Of a DNA stretch of 64,000 nt, positions 21,705 to 31,017 are shown one piece after another. The DNA lies in the NCBI GenBank assembly GCA_014155875.1, contig JACEFZ010028322.1, positions 28,501-92,500 on the forward strand, read 5' to 3'. The position numbers and the translations under genes were made by a program. The stretch's first letter is position 1. Every line of letters starts with the position of its first letter. The notes beneath the pieces were generated by a model. The model did no database searches. It saw only the letters and a program-made list of their open reading frames with translations, and was not told the origin of the DNA. The DNA comes from Cepaea nemoralis (taxonomy: Eukaryota; Mollusca; Gastropoda; Stylommatophora; Helicidae).

Positions 21705-21755
21705 ATCCCCCGTAGCCTCCATTGATGTGATGCTCCAGCGGTGGGTACTGGATGA
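21705..21755 (-). CDS. Eph: Eph micro-exon 3 of the juxtamembrane region (51 nt)
   Basis: The acceptor is catccag (AG at 21757-21756) and the donor is GTGAGT (21704-21699). The exon supplies 16 whole codons (IQYPPLEHHINGGYGG), phase 1 to 1. The two Tyr residues lie between the membrane and the [10 protein letters not shown] switch, where Eph receptors vary most. The donor flank is duplicated about 240 bp downstream, at 21453-21475. Confidence 0.78.
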
Positions 21756-21939
21756 CTGGATGGGGAGAAGAAGACACACACATACAGCATGTTCTCCGGG
21801 TCATCTCAGGTTTAATATCAACATGAATCAACCACTATCAGCTGTCTATACTGAGTGGACACAGTTAGTAACTTCACAAATACCTGCACTCCCCTGGTAT
21901 GTCAGTTAGTTTTTGTTAGCATATCAAAATGTCCAGCAG

Positions 21940-22130
21940 TCTTTCCAATTGTCTATATTAGTCTATCTAAAAGTCTATCCAACAGTCTATCAAAGTCTGT
22001 CAAACTGTCCATCAGTGTGTCAGTCCCATCAACAGTCTATTCAACCACCCCTTAGTCTATGCAACCACCCCTTAGTCTATGCAACCACCCTTTAGTCTAT
22101 TCACCTGTCCAACAGTCTATCCAACTGTCT
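21940..22130. repeat. Degenerate GTCTATC repeat
   Basis: Units such as caaccaccccttagtctatg and caacagtctatc recur imperfectly upstream of the 18-bp array. Confidence 0.65.
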
Positions 22131-22206
22131 GTCATCCTATCTACCTGCCTGTTTGTTTACCTCTCTATACAATTGTTATTCTTATAATTGTTATTTGTAA
22201 GTTTTT

Positions 22207-23728
22207 GATTGACATGTAATCTTCAGTTGCCATGTAATCTATGGTTGACATGTAATCTATGGTTGACATGTAATCTTCAGTTGCCATGTAATCTTTGGTT
22301 GACATGTAATCTTTGGTTGACATGTAATCTTTGGTTGACATGTAATCTTTGGTTGACAAGTAATCTTCAGTTGCCATGTAATCTTTGGTTGACATGTAAT
22401 CTTTGGTTGACATGTAATCTTTGGTTGACATGTAATCTTCAGTTGCCATGTAATCTTCAGTTGCCATGCAATCTTTGGTTGACATGTAATCTTTGGTTGA
22501 CATGTAGTCTTTGGTTGACATGTAATCTTTGGTTGACATGTAATCTTTGGTTGACATGTAATCTTCAGTTGCCATGTAATCTTCAGTTGCCATGTAATCT
22601 TTGGTTGACATGTAATCTTTGGTTGACATGTAATCTTTGGTTGACATGTAATCTTTGGTTGACATGTAATCTTTGGTTGACATGTAACCTTTGGTTGACA
22701 TGTAATCTATGGTTGACATGTAATCTTCAATTGCCATGTAATCTTCAGTTGCCATGTAATCTTTGGTTGACATGTAATCTTTGGTTGACATGTAGTCTTT
22801 GGTTGACATGTAATCTTCAGTTGCCATGTAATCTTTGGTTGACATGTAATCTTTGGTTGACATGTAATCTTTGGTTGACATGTAATCCTTGGTTGACATG
22901 TAATCTTTGGTTGACATGTAATCTTTGGTTGACATGTAATCTTTGGTTGACATGTAATCTATGGTTGACATGTAATCTTCAGTTGCCATGTAATCTTCAG
23001 TTGCCATGTAATCTTTGGTTGACATGTAATCTTTGGTTGACATGTAATCTTTGGTTGACATGTAGTCTTCAGTTGCCATGTAATCTATGGTTGACATGTA
23101 ATCTATGGTTGACATGTAATCTTCAGTTGCCATGTAATCTTTGGTTGACATGTAATCTTTGGTTGAACATGTAATCTTCAGTTGCCATGTAATCTTCAGT
23201 TGCCATGTAATCTTTGGTTGACATGTAATCTTTGGTTGACATGTAATCTTTGGTTGACATGTAATCTTCAGTTGCCATGTAATCTTTGGTTGACATGCAA
23301 TCTTTGGTTGACATGTAATCTTTGGTTGACATGTAATCTTCAGTTGCCATGTAATCTTCAGTTGCCATGTAATCTTTGGTTGACATGTAATCTTTGGTTG
23401 ACATGTAATCTTCGGTTGACATGTAATCTTCAGTTGCCATGTAATCTTTGGTTGACATGTAATCTTTGGTTGACATGTAATCTTTGGTTGACATGTAATC
23501 TTTGGTTGACATGTAATCTTTGGTTGACATGTAATCTTCAGTTGCCATGTAATCTTCAGTTGCCATGTAATCTTTGGTTGACATGTAATCTTTGGTTGAC
23601 ATGTAATCTTTGGTTGACATGTAATCTTTGGTTGACATGTAATCTTTGGTTGACATGTAAACTTTGGTTGACATGTAATCTTTGGTTGACATGTAATCTT
23701 TGGTTGACATGTAATCTTTGGTTTTAAA
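22207..23728. repeat. 18-bp minisatellite, about 84 copies
   Basis: Two unit types, catgtaatctttggttga and catgtaatcttcagttgc, alternate in a recurring higher-order pattern. Six codons per unit give open frames up to 328 codons on both strands (YMSTKD repeats), which are artefacts. Confidence 0.96.
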
Positions 23729-23869
23729 TGTCAGAAACAGATGGTTATCTTCCCTGTGTGTGTTGTCAGACACGACTCACTGCTTTAGTCCCTTGGCACT
23801 GTTTGAGAAGGAGCACCAGATCTGCATATCTGAGTCCTAGAACCGGATTTCTACCAGTTACGAGTGGAT

Positions 23870-24060
23870 CAAATTGTTACAGATCTCATCATCTTTAATA
23901 TTTCTCATGACATTTTCTCATAGATGTTGACCAAGTATGGAGAGGAAATGCAACCCTGTCTTACTTCCCTTTGACCCTAAAATAGCTGGATGTTTCACCA
24001 CTTACTCTAACAGCTGCTGGTTGCTTATGATATAAACCTTCACTTACATGGATCATGTGC
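23870..24060 (-). mobile_element. LINE RT-domain remnant
   Basis: The minus strand carries RQGCISSPYLVNIYEKM, the RQGC.LSP.LFN.Y motif of LINE reverse transcriptases, with in-frame breaks. It is short and decayed. Confidence 0.6.
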
Positions 24061-24294
24061 TAGAAACCCCAGCTCTCTCAGGATGTTTCACAATTTCACA
24101 TGTACCCACAACTATCACATAAACACACACCAAGTGTCTGTTACAACAACATATCGATGGGGAAGTTAGAGCAAGAAATCACATATACCAAGGACTACTC
24201 TATCACAATCGCATCTACCACAATCACATTTACCACAATCAAACTGACCAGGACTACCACAAACATATGTAGCAGACTATCCTTCTACAATCAG

Positions 24295-24370
24295 AGAGTT
24301 GTGGTCCAGTGACTAGAATGCTCGCTTGTTGTCCCCGTGGTCATGTATTTAAACCCCTGTCAGGGCTGAT
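24295..24370 (+). mobile_element. Possible tRNA-like SINE head
   Basis: tggtccagtgactagaatgc resembles an A box region, and gtcatgtatttaaacccctg resembles a degenerate B box. Weak evidence. Confidence 0.3.
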
Positions 24371-24679
24371 ATATTTTTCATTATCCAGTCTTGCATGACC
24401 ATTAGTCTAATATGTACAATTGTGAAAATCAATGCAAGGCGATCTGCTCTACAGGTAAAACCAAGAGAAATAAAATAATACCAAGCGTAAAGTAAGCCTA
24501 CCTGACAAAAAACAAAAATAAACACATACCAAACTACAGGAAGTGTGCCTGACAAAACACACAGATATAAACAAATGTCTAGTCTAAAGTAATGCTTACA
24601 GACATATTCGTATAATGTCAGTGATCAGTTAATTGTCTTTGTATCTTAGCCTCTTTCATAACATCTACCTTACTCTTGT

Positions 24680-24870
24680 TGGCAGCTCAAGGAATGTTCA
24701 GCATTCTCCTGTAAAACCTCATCTCTAGCACCTCAAAAGATGTTGCTTTGGAGAGTTTGCTAATTATCCAGGATCCACACAATCATATGTTGAAACTGGT
24801 TCTACATAACACGCAACAATTCTTTCTCTGACCTCCAGTGACAAAGATTTATTGCATAAGATGTTCTACA
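24680..24870 (-). mobile_element. LINE C remnant
   Basis: The minus strand reads ILCNKSLSLEVRERIVACYV and then a decayed WIISK...LEMRF..RMLNIP block. It matches the LINE C fragment at 49.5-49.99 kb (VLCNKSLSLKVRTRVLICYI). Confidence 0.7.
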
Positions 24871-25177
24871 GTGGATACAAATGCAGTTTTTCTTTGTCCT
24901 ATTCTGGTTTGTACCTCTGTGATACACATTCCATCTATGTTTTCATATGCTTGATACCTGAATTCCAGCACTTCCCCTCAATCAATACCAATTCATCAAC
25001 AAGAGAACTAAACTACCACAGAAATAAAAAATAAACAAACAGAATTGAAATCCAAACTAACTGAAATCCAAACTATCTAGATTGGAACTGCAGGGAGAAC
25101 ATAAAGAGAATAAATGAAAGCAACACGTCTATGGGTCAGTACAGAGAAACTATAAGAGTGACTTGACTATATGGTAC

Positions 25178-25204
25178 CTCTAGACATGTCCGCCTCATCT
25201 GCTG
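25178..25204 (-). CDS. Eph: Eph micro-exon 2 of the juxtamembrane region (27 nt)
   Basis: A long polypyrimidine tract leads to a CAGCAGCAG tandem acceptor (AG at 25206-25205, or 3 or 6 nt further in), and the exon ends at a weaker GTACCA donor. With the first AG it encodes two bases, ADEADMSR and one base, phase 1 to 1. The acidic ADE motif resembles the juxtamembrane of vertebrate EphA receptors. Use of the second or third AG would remove one or two codons without changing the frame. Confidence 0.7.
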
Positions 25205-25224
25205 CTGTCACATACGGAGGTGGA

Positions 25225-25990
25225 GGGGAGGGACAAGACACGGGTTATATGTGATGCAAACATAGTAAACACACAGGGTGATTTAAATATTGAGCACAAC
25301 CCACTACTGGCAACGCTGATCGTATTCTGGTATGTACCTAAGGCCCATCCACGTCAATATGGAAGCACTATACTCGAGTTTCGCCCTCGTTTGAGCTCGT
25401 CAGTAGTGCATATCCTTGACCGGATCCGGAAACAAGCCCCGGATCACTGGTGTGTGAAGCGGGTGTGTAACCACGCGGCACACACTGGACACGGCCATAT
25501 TATCATAACAGAATATTACAAACGTCACCCATCGTAGGCTATAGCTCACAGGGTGATGTCAAATTTGATGCATACATATTAATGATGAGAAGGATTTACT
25601 GTATTTGTGAGATGAATGTACTCAACAGACAGGGTTATATGTGAGATGAACATGCTCAACATACAGGGTTATATGTGTGATGAACATACGCAACAGACAG
25701 GGTTATATATGAGATGAACGCACTCAAGGCACAGGGTTATATGTGAGATGAACGCACTCAACAGGCATGGTTATATGTGAGATGAACATACTCAACAGAC
25801 AGGGTTATATGTGAGATGAATATACTCAACAGACAGGGTTATATGTGAGATTAACGCACTCAAGGGACAGGGTTATATGTGAGATGAACATACTCAACAT
25901 TATAAGTGATATGCAATACTCAACAGACACGGGTATATGTGAGATGGTATGCACATACTCAACAGAGAGGGTATATGTGATGAGATATGC
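25225..25990. repeat. Approximately 34-bp minisatellite split by an insertion
   Basis: Units agacagggttatatgtgaga plus tgaacatactcaac run from about 25560 to 25990. One unit (acacgggttatatgtgatgc) lies alone at 25236-25282, about 30 bp from the acceptor of micro-exon 25178-25204. The 264 bp between them (25283-25546) are flanked by 11-bp direct repeats. Confidence 0.85.
25283..25546. mobile_element. 264-bp candidate insertion with 11-bp flanking repeats
   Basis: cacagggtgat occurs at 25272-25282 and 25547-25557 around unique sequence that interrupts the minisatellite. This is consistent with a target-site duplication, but the array itself contains related cacaggg strings, so chance or array origin remains possible. 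No poly-A tail, terminal inverted repeat or coding motif was found. Confidence 0.4.
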
Positions 25991-26118
25991 ACATATTTAA
26001 TACTGTGCAAACTGAACGTTTCTCAATCTGTATGTAACATACATGCAGTGTGGTCAAACTTCTCATACAACTGTGCACTTGCTAAACTGATGTGTCATCA
26101 TATGTCAAGTCTGAAATG

Positions 26119-26215
26119 CTTTGGTGACCCCAGCTTGCCTGTGGTGACCCCAGCTTGCCTGTGGTGACCCCAGCTTGCCTGTGGTGACCCCAGCTTGCCT
26201 GTGGTGACCCCATTA
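26119..26215. repeat. 20-bp tandem repeat, nearly 5 perfect copies
   Basis: gtgaccccagcttgcctgtg repeats without change, about 35 bp downstream of the donor of micro-exon 26248-26279. Confidence 0.93.
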
Positions 26216-26247
26216 TGGCAACATTTATGTTAGGGGCAACAACTCAC

Positions 26248-26279
26248 CATGGGTGTATGCATCACAGCTTTTCTTTTCA
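26248..26279 (-). CDS. Eph: Eph micro-exon 1 of the juxtamembrane region (32 nt)
   Basis: This exon is inferred from splice signals and phase. The acceptor actgcag (AG at 26281-26280) and GTGAGT donor (26247-26242) enclose one base, ten codons (EKKSCDAYTH) and one base. It takes phase 2 from the transmembrane exon and passes phase 1 to the next, as required. A Lys-rich start directly after the helix suits a cytoplasmic stop-transfer anchor. There is no BLAST support. A possible alternative is that some isoforms skip it, but skipping would break the frame unless coupled with other exons. Confidence 0.72.
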
Positions 26280-26292
26280 CTGCAGTCTGGCC

Positions 26293-26515
26293 GGTTTCTG
26301 AAATGTGACATAACATGTTTCTAAAATGTGACATAGAAAAGTTTTTGAAATATGACATAGACAGGAGGTTTCTGAAACATGACACAGAAAAGTTTCTGAA
26401 ATGTGACATAAAAATGTTTCTAAAATGTGACATAGAAAAGTTTTTGAAATATGACATAGAAAGGTTTTTGAAAAATTACATAAAAAGGAGGTTTCTGAAA
26501 TGTGACACAGAGAGA
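26293..26515. repeat. Tandem repeat of 24-28 bp at the acceptor of micro-exon 1
   Basis: gtttctgaaatgtgacatag and variants repeat about 9 times, starting about 13 bp from the acceptor of exon 26248-26279. Confidence 0.88.
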
Positions 26516-26687
26516 AAACTACCAATTAAAGGAAGCTTCTGCTACTTTTTTTGTCATTTACTGTTGCTTGGATTTCTTCTTCTCTGCATTTTAGTCTTCT
26601 TGTTCATAACCTTCTTCCTCTTCTTCTTGTTCTTCCAACTCTACCTTCTACTGTGCAGCTCTAGTCATAGCCACACAAGAAATCCAT

Positions 26688-27085
26688 TTGTGTGGGTGTA
26701 TGTGAGGAGCTGGTTGAGACACCCATGTGTGTGGGTGTGTGTGAGGAGCTGGTTGAGACACCTATTTGTGTGGGTGTATGTGAGGAGCTGGTTGAGACAC
26801 CTATTTGTGTGGGTGTATGTGAGGAGCTGGTTGAGACACCCATGTGTGTGGGTGTAAGTGAGGAGCTGGTTGAGACACCTATTTGTGTGGGTGTATGTGA
26901 GGAGCTGGTTAAGACACCCATGTGTGTGGGTATGTGTGAGGAGCTGGTTGAGACACCTATTTGTGTGGGTGTATGTGAGGAGCTGGTTGAGACACCTATT
27001 TGTGTGGGTGTATGTGAGGAGCTGGTTGAGATACCCATTTGTGTGGGTGTATGTGAGGAGCTGGTTGAGACATCCACCCTGGGAG
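26688..27085. repeat. 39-bp minisatellite, about 10 copies
   Basis: Unit tgtgtgggtgtatgtgagga plus gctggttgagacacctatt. Multiple-of-three unit, with artefactual open frames on both strands. Confidence 0.94.
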
Positions 27086-28065
27086 ATCTCTGCTGATCGA
27101 AGTCCAAATGGAAACACAATCAAATACAAAATAGTCGTGGCAAAATCAATTATACACCAACAAAAAACAACAATCAGACACATGGAAAGCAATGAATAAA
27201 TTATATGACAAATTATACAGCCGACAAATACGAACAAAATCATAACACAAGGAAATGCTGGACAAAAAATCAAACATATTAGCTTGCGAAGTGGTGACTG
27301 AAGAGAAGTGACAGAGATGTGACAAGTGTCAGAGATGTGACAGACTGAATGTAACTTGTCTTGTGTCTGCTACAATTCTAGAATTATCAGTGAGGGGGTG
27401 GTTCCCAAGTTTTTATAAACGACTGACACTCATGCTATCAGATCAACACAGGGGGGGGGGGGGGGGGGGGGGGGGGGTCTGCTTCTAAATTAATCTGCTG
27501 GAGATATCGATCCCTGGACTTGGTATGTTCAGGAATTCGTGCAGAGAATTTAAAGTTATAGATGCTGGCAATGAGCAAATGATAAATAAAGGGTAAGTAT
27601 AACAGAAATGGTAACATGTACGTAAGACAAAAGGTAAGTGACGTATCAGATGAAAGTTTTGTATAACAGAAGACAGTCGGTAAATTAAGACAATTAAGTA
27701 AACAGGGCATAAGAGAAAAGTGGGACATGTGATTAGTAATGATTGCCATCATCACATTTCTGACGGGACCATGGGTGCTCTGATCTTGTCTTTAAAACCT
27801 CTGCCAGCCTGATCACACCAGCTCTGTGTTGGCTAATAAATGCCTTGTGCTCTTGAAAAAATGTTCATGAGATAAAAGATAAGCTAAGTGGACACAGGGC
27901 AATAGGTCAGTGGGACATCAGTGGACAAAAGGCGATAGGTCAGTGGGACGTCAGAGAAGAGGTAAAATATTAGAGAAAAACTAAGTGGAATATAGGAGAT
28001 AGAGGGGAGTATTAGAGAAACAGTGAAACATAAGAATAACAGTGGATCATAAGACAAGAAGTAAA
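27086..28065. other. Intron sequence with a 27-base poly-G run
   Basis: AT-rich unique sequence with no recognised gene. A homopolymer of 27 G spans 27451-27477. Short decayed repeats (aataggtcagtgggacatca) lie at 27895-27950. Confidence 0.7.
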
Positions 28066-28072
28066 TGGACCA

Positions 28073-29294
28073 TAGGAGACAAATGTGGAACATGGGAGAC
28101 AAATGTGGAACATGGGAGACAAATGTGGAACACTGGAGACAAATGTGGAACATGGGAGACAAATGTGAAACATGGGAGACAAATGTGGACCACGGGAGAC
28201 AAATGTGGAACATGGGAGACAAATGTGGAACATGGGAGACAAATGTGGAACATGGGAGACAAATGTGGAACATTGGAGACAAATGTGGAACACTGGAGAC
28301 AAATGTGGAACACGGAGACAAATGTGGAACATGGGAGACAAATGTGGAACACTGGAGACAAATGTGGAACACTGGAGACAAATGTGGAACACTGGAGACA
28401 AATGTGGAACATTGGAGACAAATGTGGAACACTGGAGACAAATGTGGAACATGGGAGACAAATGTGGAACATGGGAGACAAATGTGGAATACTGGAGACA
28501 AATGTGGAACATGGGAGACAAATGTGGAACATGGGAGACAAATGTGGAACACAGGAGACAAATGTGGAACATGGGAGACAAATGTGGAACATGGGAGACA
28601 AATGTGGAACATGGGAGACAAATGTGGAACATGGGAGACAAATGTGGAACATGGGAGACAAATGTGGAACATGGGAGACAAATGTGGAACATGGGAGACA
28701 AATGTGGAACATGGGAGACAATTGTGGAACACTGGAGACAAATGTGGAACATGGGAGACAAATGTGGAACATGGGAGACAAATGTGGAACATGGGAGACA
28801 AATGTGAAACACTGGAGACAAATGTGGAACACTGGAGACAAATGTGGAACATGGGAGACAAATGTGGAACATGGGAGACAAATGTGGAATACTGGAGACA
28901 AATGTGGAACATGGGAGACAAATGTGGAACATGGGAGACAAATGTGGAACACAGGAGACAAATGTGGAACACAGGAGACAAATGTGGAACATGGGAGACA
29001 AATGTGGAACATGGGAGACAAATGTGGAACATGGGAGACAAATGTGGAACATGGGAGACAAATGTGGAACACTGGAGACAAATGTGGAACATGGGAGACA
29101 AATGTGGAACATGGGAGACAAATGTGGAACACAGGAGACAAATGTGGAACACAGGAGACAAATGTGGAACATGGGAGACAAATGTGGAACACTGGAGACA
29201 AATGTGGAACATGGGAGACAAATGTGGAACATGGGAGACAAATGTGGAACACTGGAGACAAATGTGGAACATGGGAGACAAATGTGGAACATAC
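28073..29294. repeat. 20-bp minisatellite, about 61 copies, starting inside the Eph donor
   Basis: Unit aaatgtggaacatgggagac, with tggaacactgg and tggaacacagg variants in blocks. On the minus strand the first unit begins at donor position +3 of the transmembrane exon. Frames of up to 506 codons are artefacts, although one of them runs on from the genuine transmembrane exon. Confidence 0.96.
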
Positions 29295-29391
29295 CTGCGG
29301 AGAAGAATGATGATCATGATGGTGGCGATGGCCATACAGAGGATGACGGCCACGATGGACCCAGCAATGATTGCCACAGGAGTGCTGAAGG
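29295..29391 (-). CDS. Eph: Eph exon: transmembrane helix
   Basis: Two bases complete a split Ser codon, then 31 codons follow with a continuous hydrophobic stretch (about residues 126-151, starting VAIIAGSIVAVIL). A single Arg follows as the stop-transfer residue before the intron. The acceptor is tttcag and the donor is GTATGT (29294-29289), leaving phase 2. The 20-bp minisatellite of the next intron begins at donor position +3, so the donor consensus partly consists of array sequence. A single-pass type I receptor is expected, with the preceding exons extracellular. Confidence 0.92.
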
Positions 29392-29439
29392 CTGAAACCA
29401 TCAAGTCAAACTATTTCTGTCATGCATAACACACTAGTA

Positions 29440-30065
29440 GCAATAGGGACACTGCAACCAACCCACCAACAAATAAATCAACCTTCCAACCAACCCACCA
29501 TCAATCATACAACCAATCTAACAACCAACCCACCAAACAATAAATCAACCTTCCAACCAACCAACCCACCCACTAATCATCCAACCAATCTAAGAACCAA
29601 CCCACCAACTAATAAATCAACCTGCCAACAAACTAACCAACCCACCCACCCACCAATCATCCAACCAACCCACTAACCAATAAATCAACCTTCTCAACAA
29701 CCAACAAACCATCCAACCAACCTACCAACCAACCCACCAACTAATAAATCAACCTGCCAACAAACTAACCAACCCACCCACCCACCAATCATCCAACCAA
29801 CCAATAAATCAACCTTCTCAACAACCAGCAATCCAACTAACCAACCAATCATCCAACCAACCTACCAACCAATAAATCAACCTTCCCACCAATCCAACCT
29901 ACCAACCCACCCACCCATCTACCCACCAACAAATTCACCCATCCATCTACGCCCCCCCCCCCCCCAACAAATTCATCCATCCATCTACCCACCAAACAAC
30001 CAATTCACCCATCCATCTACCCACCAACCAGTCAAGAACAACCAACTAACCCCACCCACCCACCC
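29440..30065. repeat. CCAA/CCCA-rich degenerate repeat with a C14 run
   Basis: Units such as caacccaccaactaataaat and caaccttccaaccaaccaac. A run of 14 C spans 29952-29965. Confidence 0.9.
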
Positions 30066-30545
30066 ATCACAGCTCTCAGTGTTCAGACCATGTGGACTGC
30101 CATGGCAAGCTACCACAACCCCGCCTGTATAACCTGCCATGTCAGTCACAGTGGGACTCCTTATATCCCATGATAAGAATGCAGTGATGACTTGTTATGT
30201 CCCTTAAACCCAATTTCCAGTCTCTTCCCTTCTTGTAGACTTCATCCAGCCCTGTGGAGGTTGTCAGTGTGTGATAGCTGGGGCACGTCACATCACACCC
30301 CATGAATTCTTCATCTCCAGGCTCCGCCAGATCATGGCTAAACATCCCCTAAGTAACTGTTGCATGTTTTTACACATCAGTGTCTGTTTGTGAGCTGATG
30401 AAAGCTCTCGGGCTACAGTGCCTGTTGTGTCACATGTGATTGTATTTGTGTAAAGCTGTCCTATTCTACTTCGTGTGGTGTTTTATTTACTTGTTGCATC
30501 TTTACAGCTCTGCTATATTTCCACAAATCTTATTTCTCCTGTTGG
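30066..30545. other. Intron sequence without recognised feature
   Basis: Unique sequence. A short minus frame (30142-30345) has no recognisable domain. Confidence 0.5.
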
Positions 30546-30623
30546 ACATCTCACACAGCAATGAGTACACACACACATGTACACACATGTACACACACAT
30601 ACACACACACTAATGATACTTAC

Positions 30624-30702
30624 ACTCTTTTTGCTGCCCAGTCTGAACAATCAGTGGCTCACTGAACTCCCCCCAGCCATTGTTAGTGGTCTCACATCGA
30701 AC
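30624..30702 (-). CDS. Eph: Eph exon: end of fibronectin-III repeat 2
   Basis: The exon has 26 codons plus one base. It contains VRCETTNNGWGEFSEP, the G strand of FN3-2, and runs into the stalk before the membrane. The acceptor is ctccag and the donor is GTAAGT (30623-30618). Its first half is nearly parallel to exon 44622-44694 in sequence and phase, consistent with FN3 module duplication. A 27-bp-type tandem array starts about 40 bp from the acceptor. Confidence 0.9.
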
Positions 30703-30744
30703 CTGGAGGGAATGTGTTCACATCTTAACATGGATTCTCAAACT

Positions 30745-31015
30745 ACACAGCCAGGCACATGGAGACAGACAGACTACACATCCAGACACACAGAGACAGA
30801 CAGACTACACATCCAGACATACAAAGACAGAGACAGACAGACTACACATCCAGACATACAGAGACATAGAGACTACACATCCAGACACACAGATACAGGC
30901 AGACTATACATGCAGACACACACAGACAGGCAGACTATACATGCAGACACACAGAGACAGAGAGACTACACATCCAGACATACAGAGACAGACAGACTAC
31001 ACATGCAGACACACA
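30745..31015. repeat. Tandem repeat of about 27 bp near the FN3-2 acceptor
   Basis: gacagactacacatccagac plus acacagaga repeats about 9 times, and ends where the CR1-like LINE begins (31020). Confidence 0.9.
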
Positions 31016-31017
31016 AA

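Noticed and set aside
22165..23773. YMSTKD-repeat and CNLWLT-repeat ORFs
   Set aside because: 18-bp minisatellite artefact, open on both strands.
27884..29429. ORFs of 404-506 codons on both strands
   Set aside because: 20-bp array read in all frames. Only the transmembrane exon (29391-29295) is genuine.
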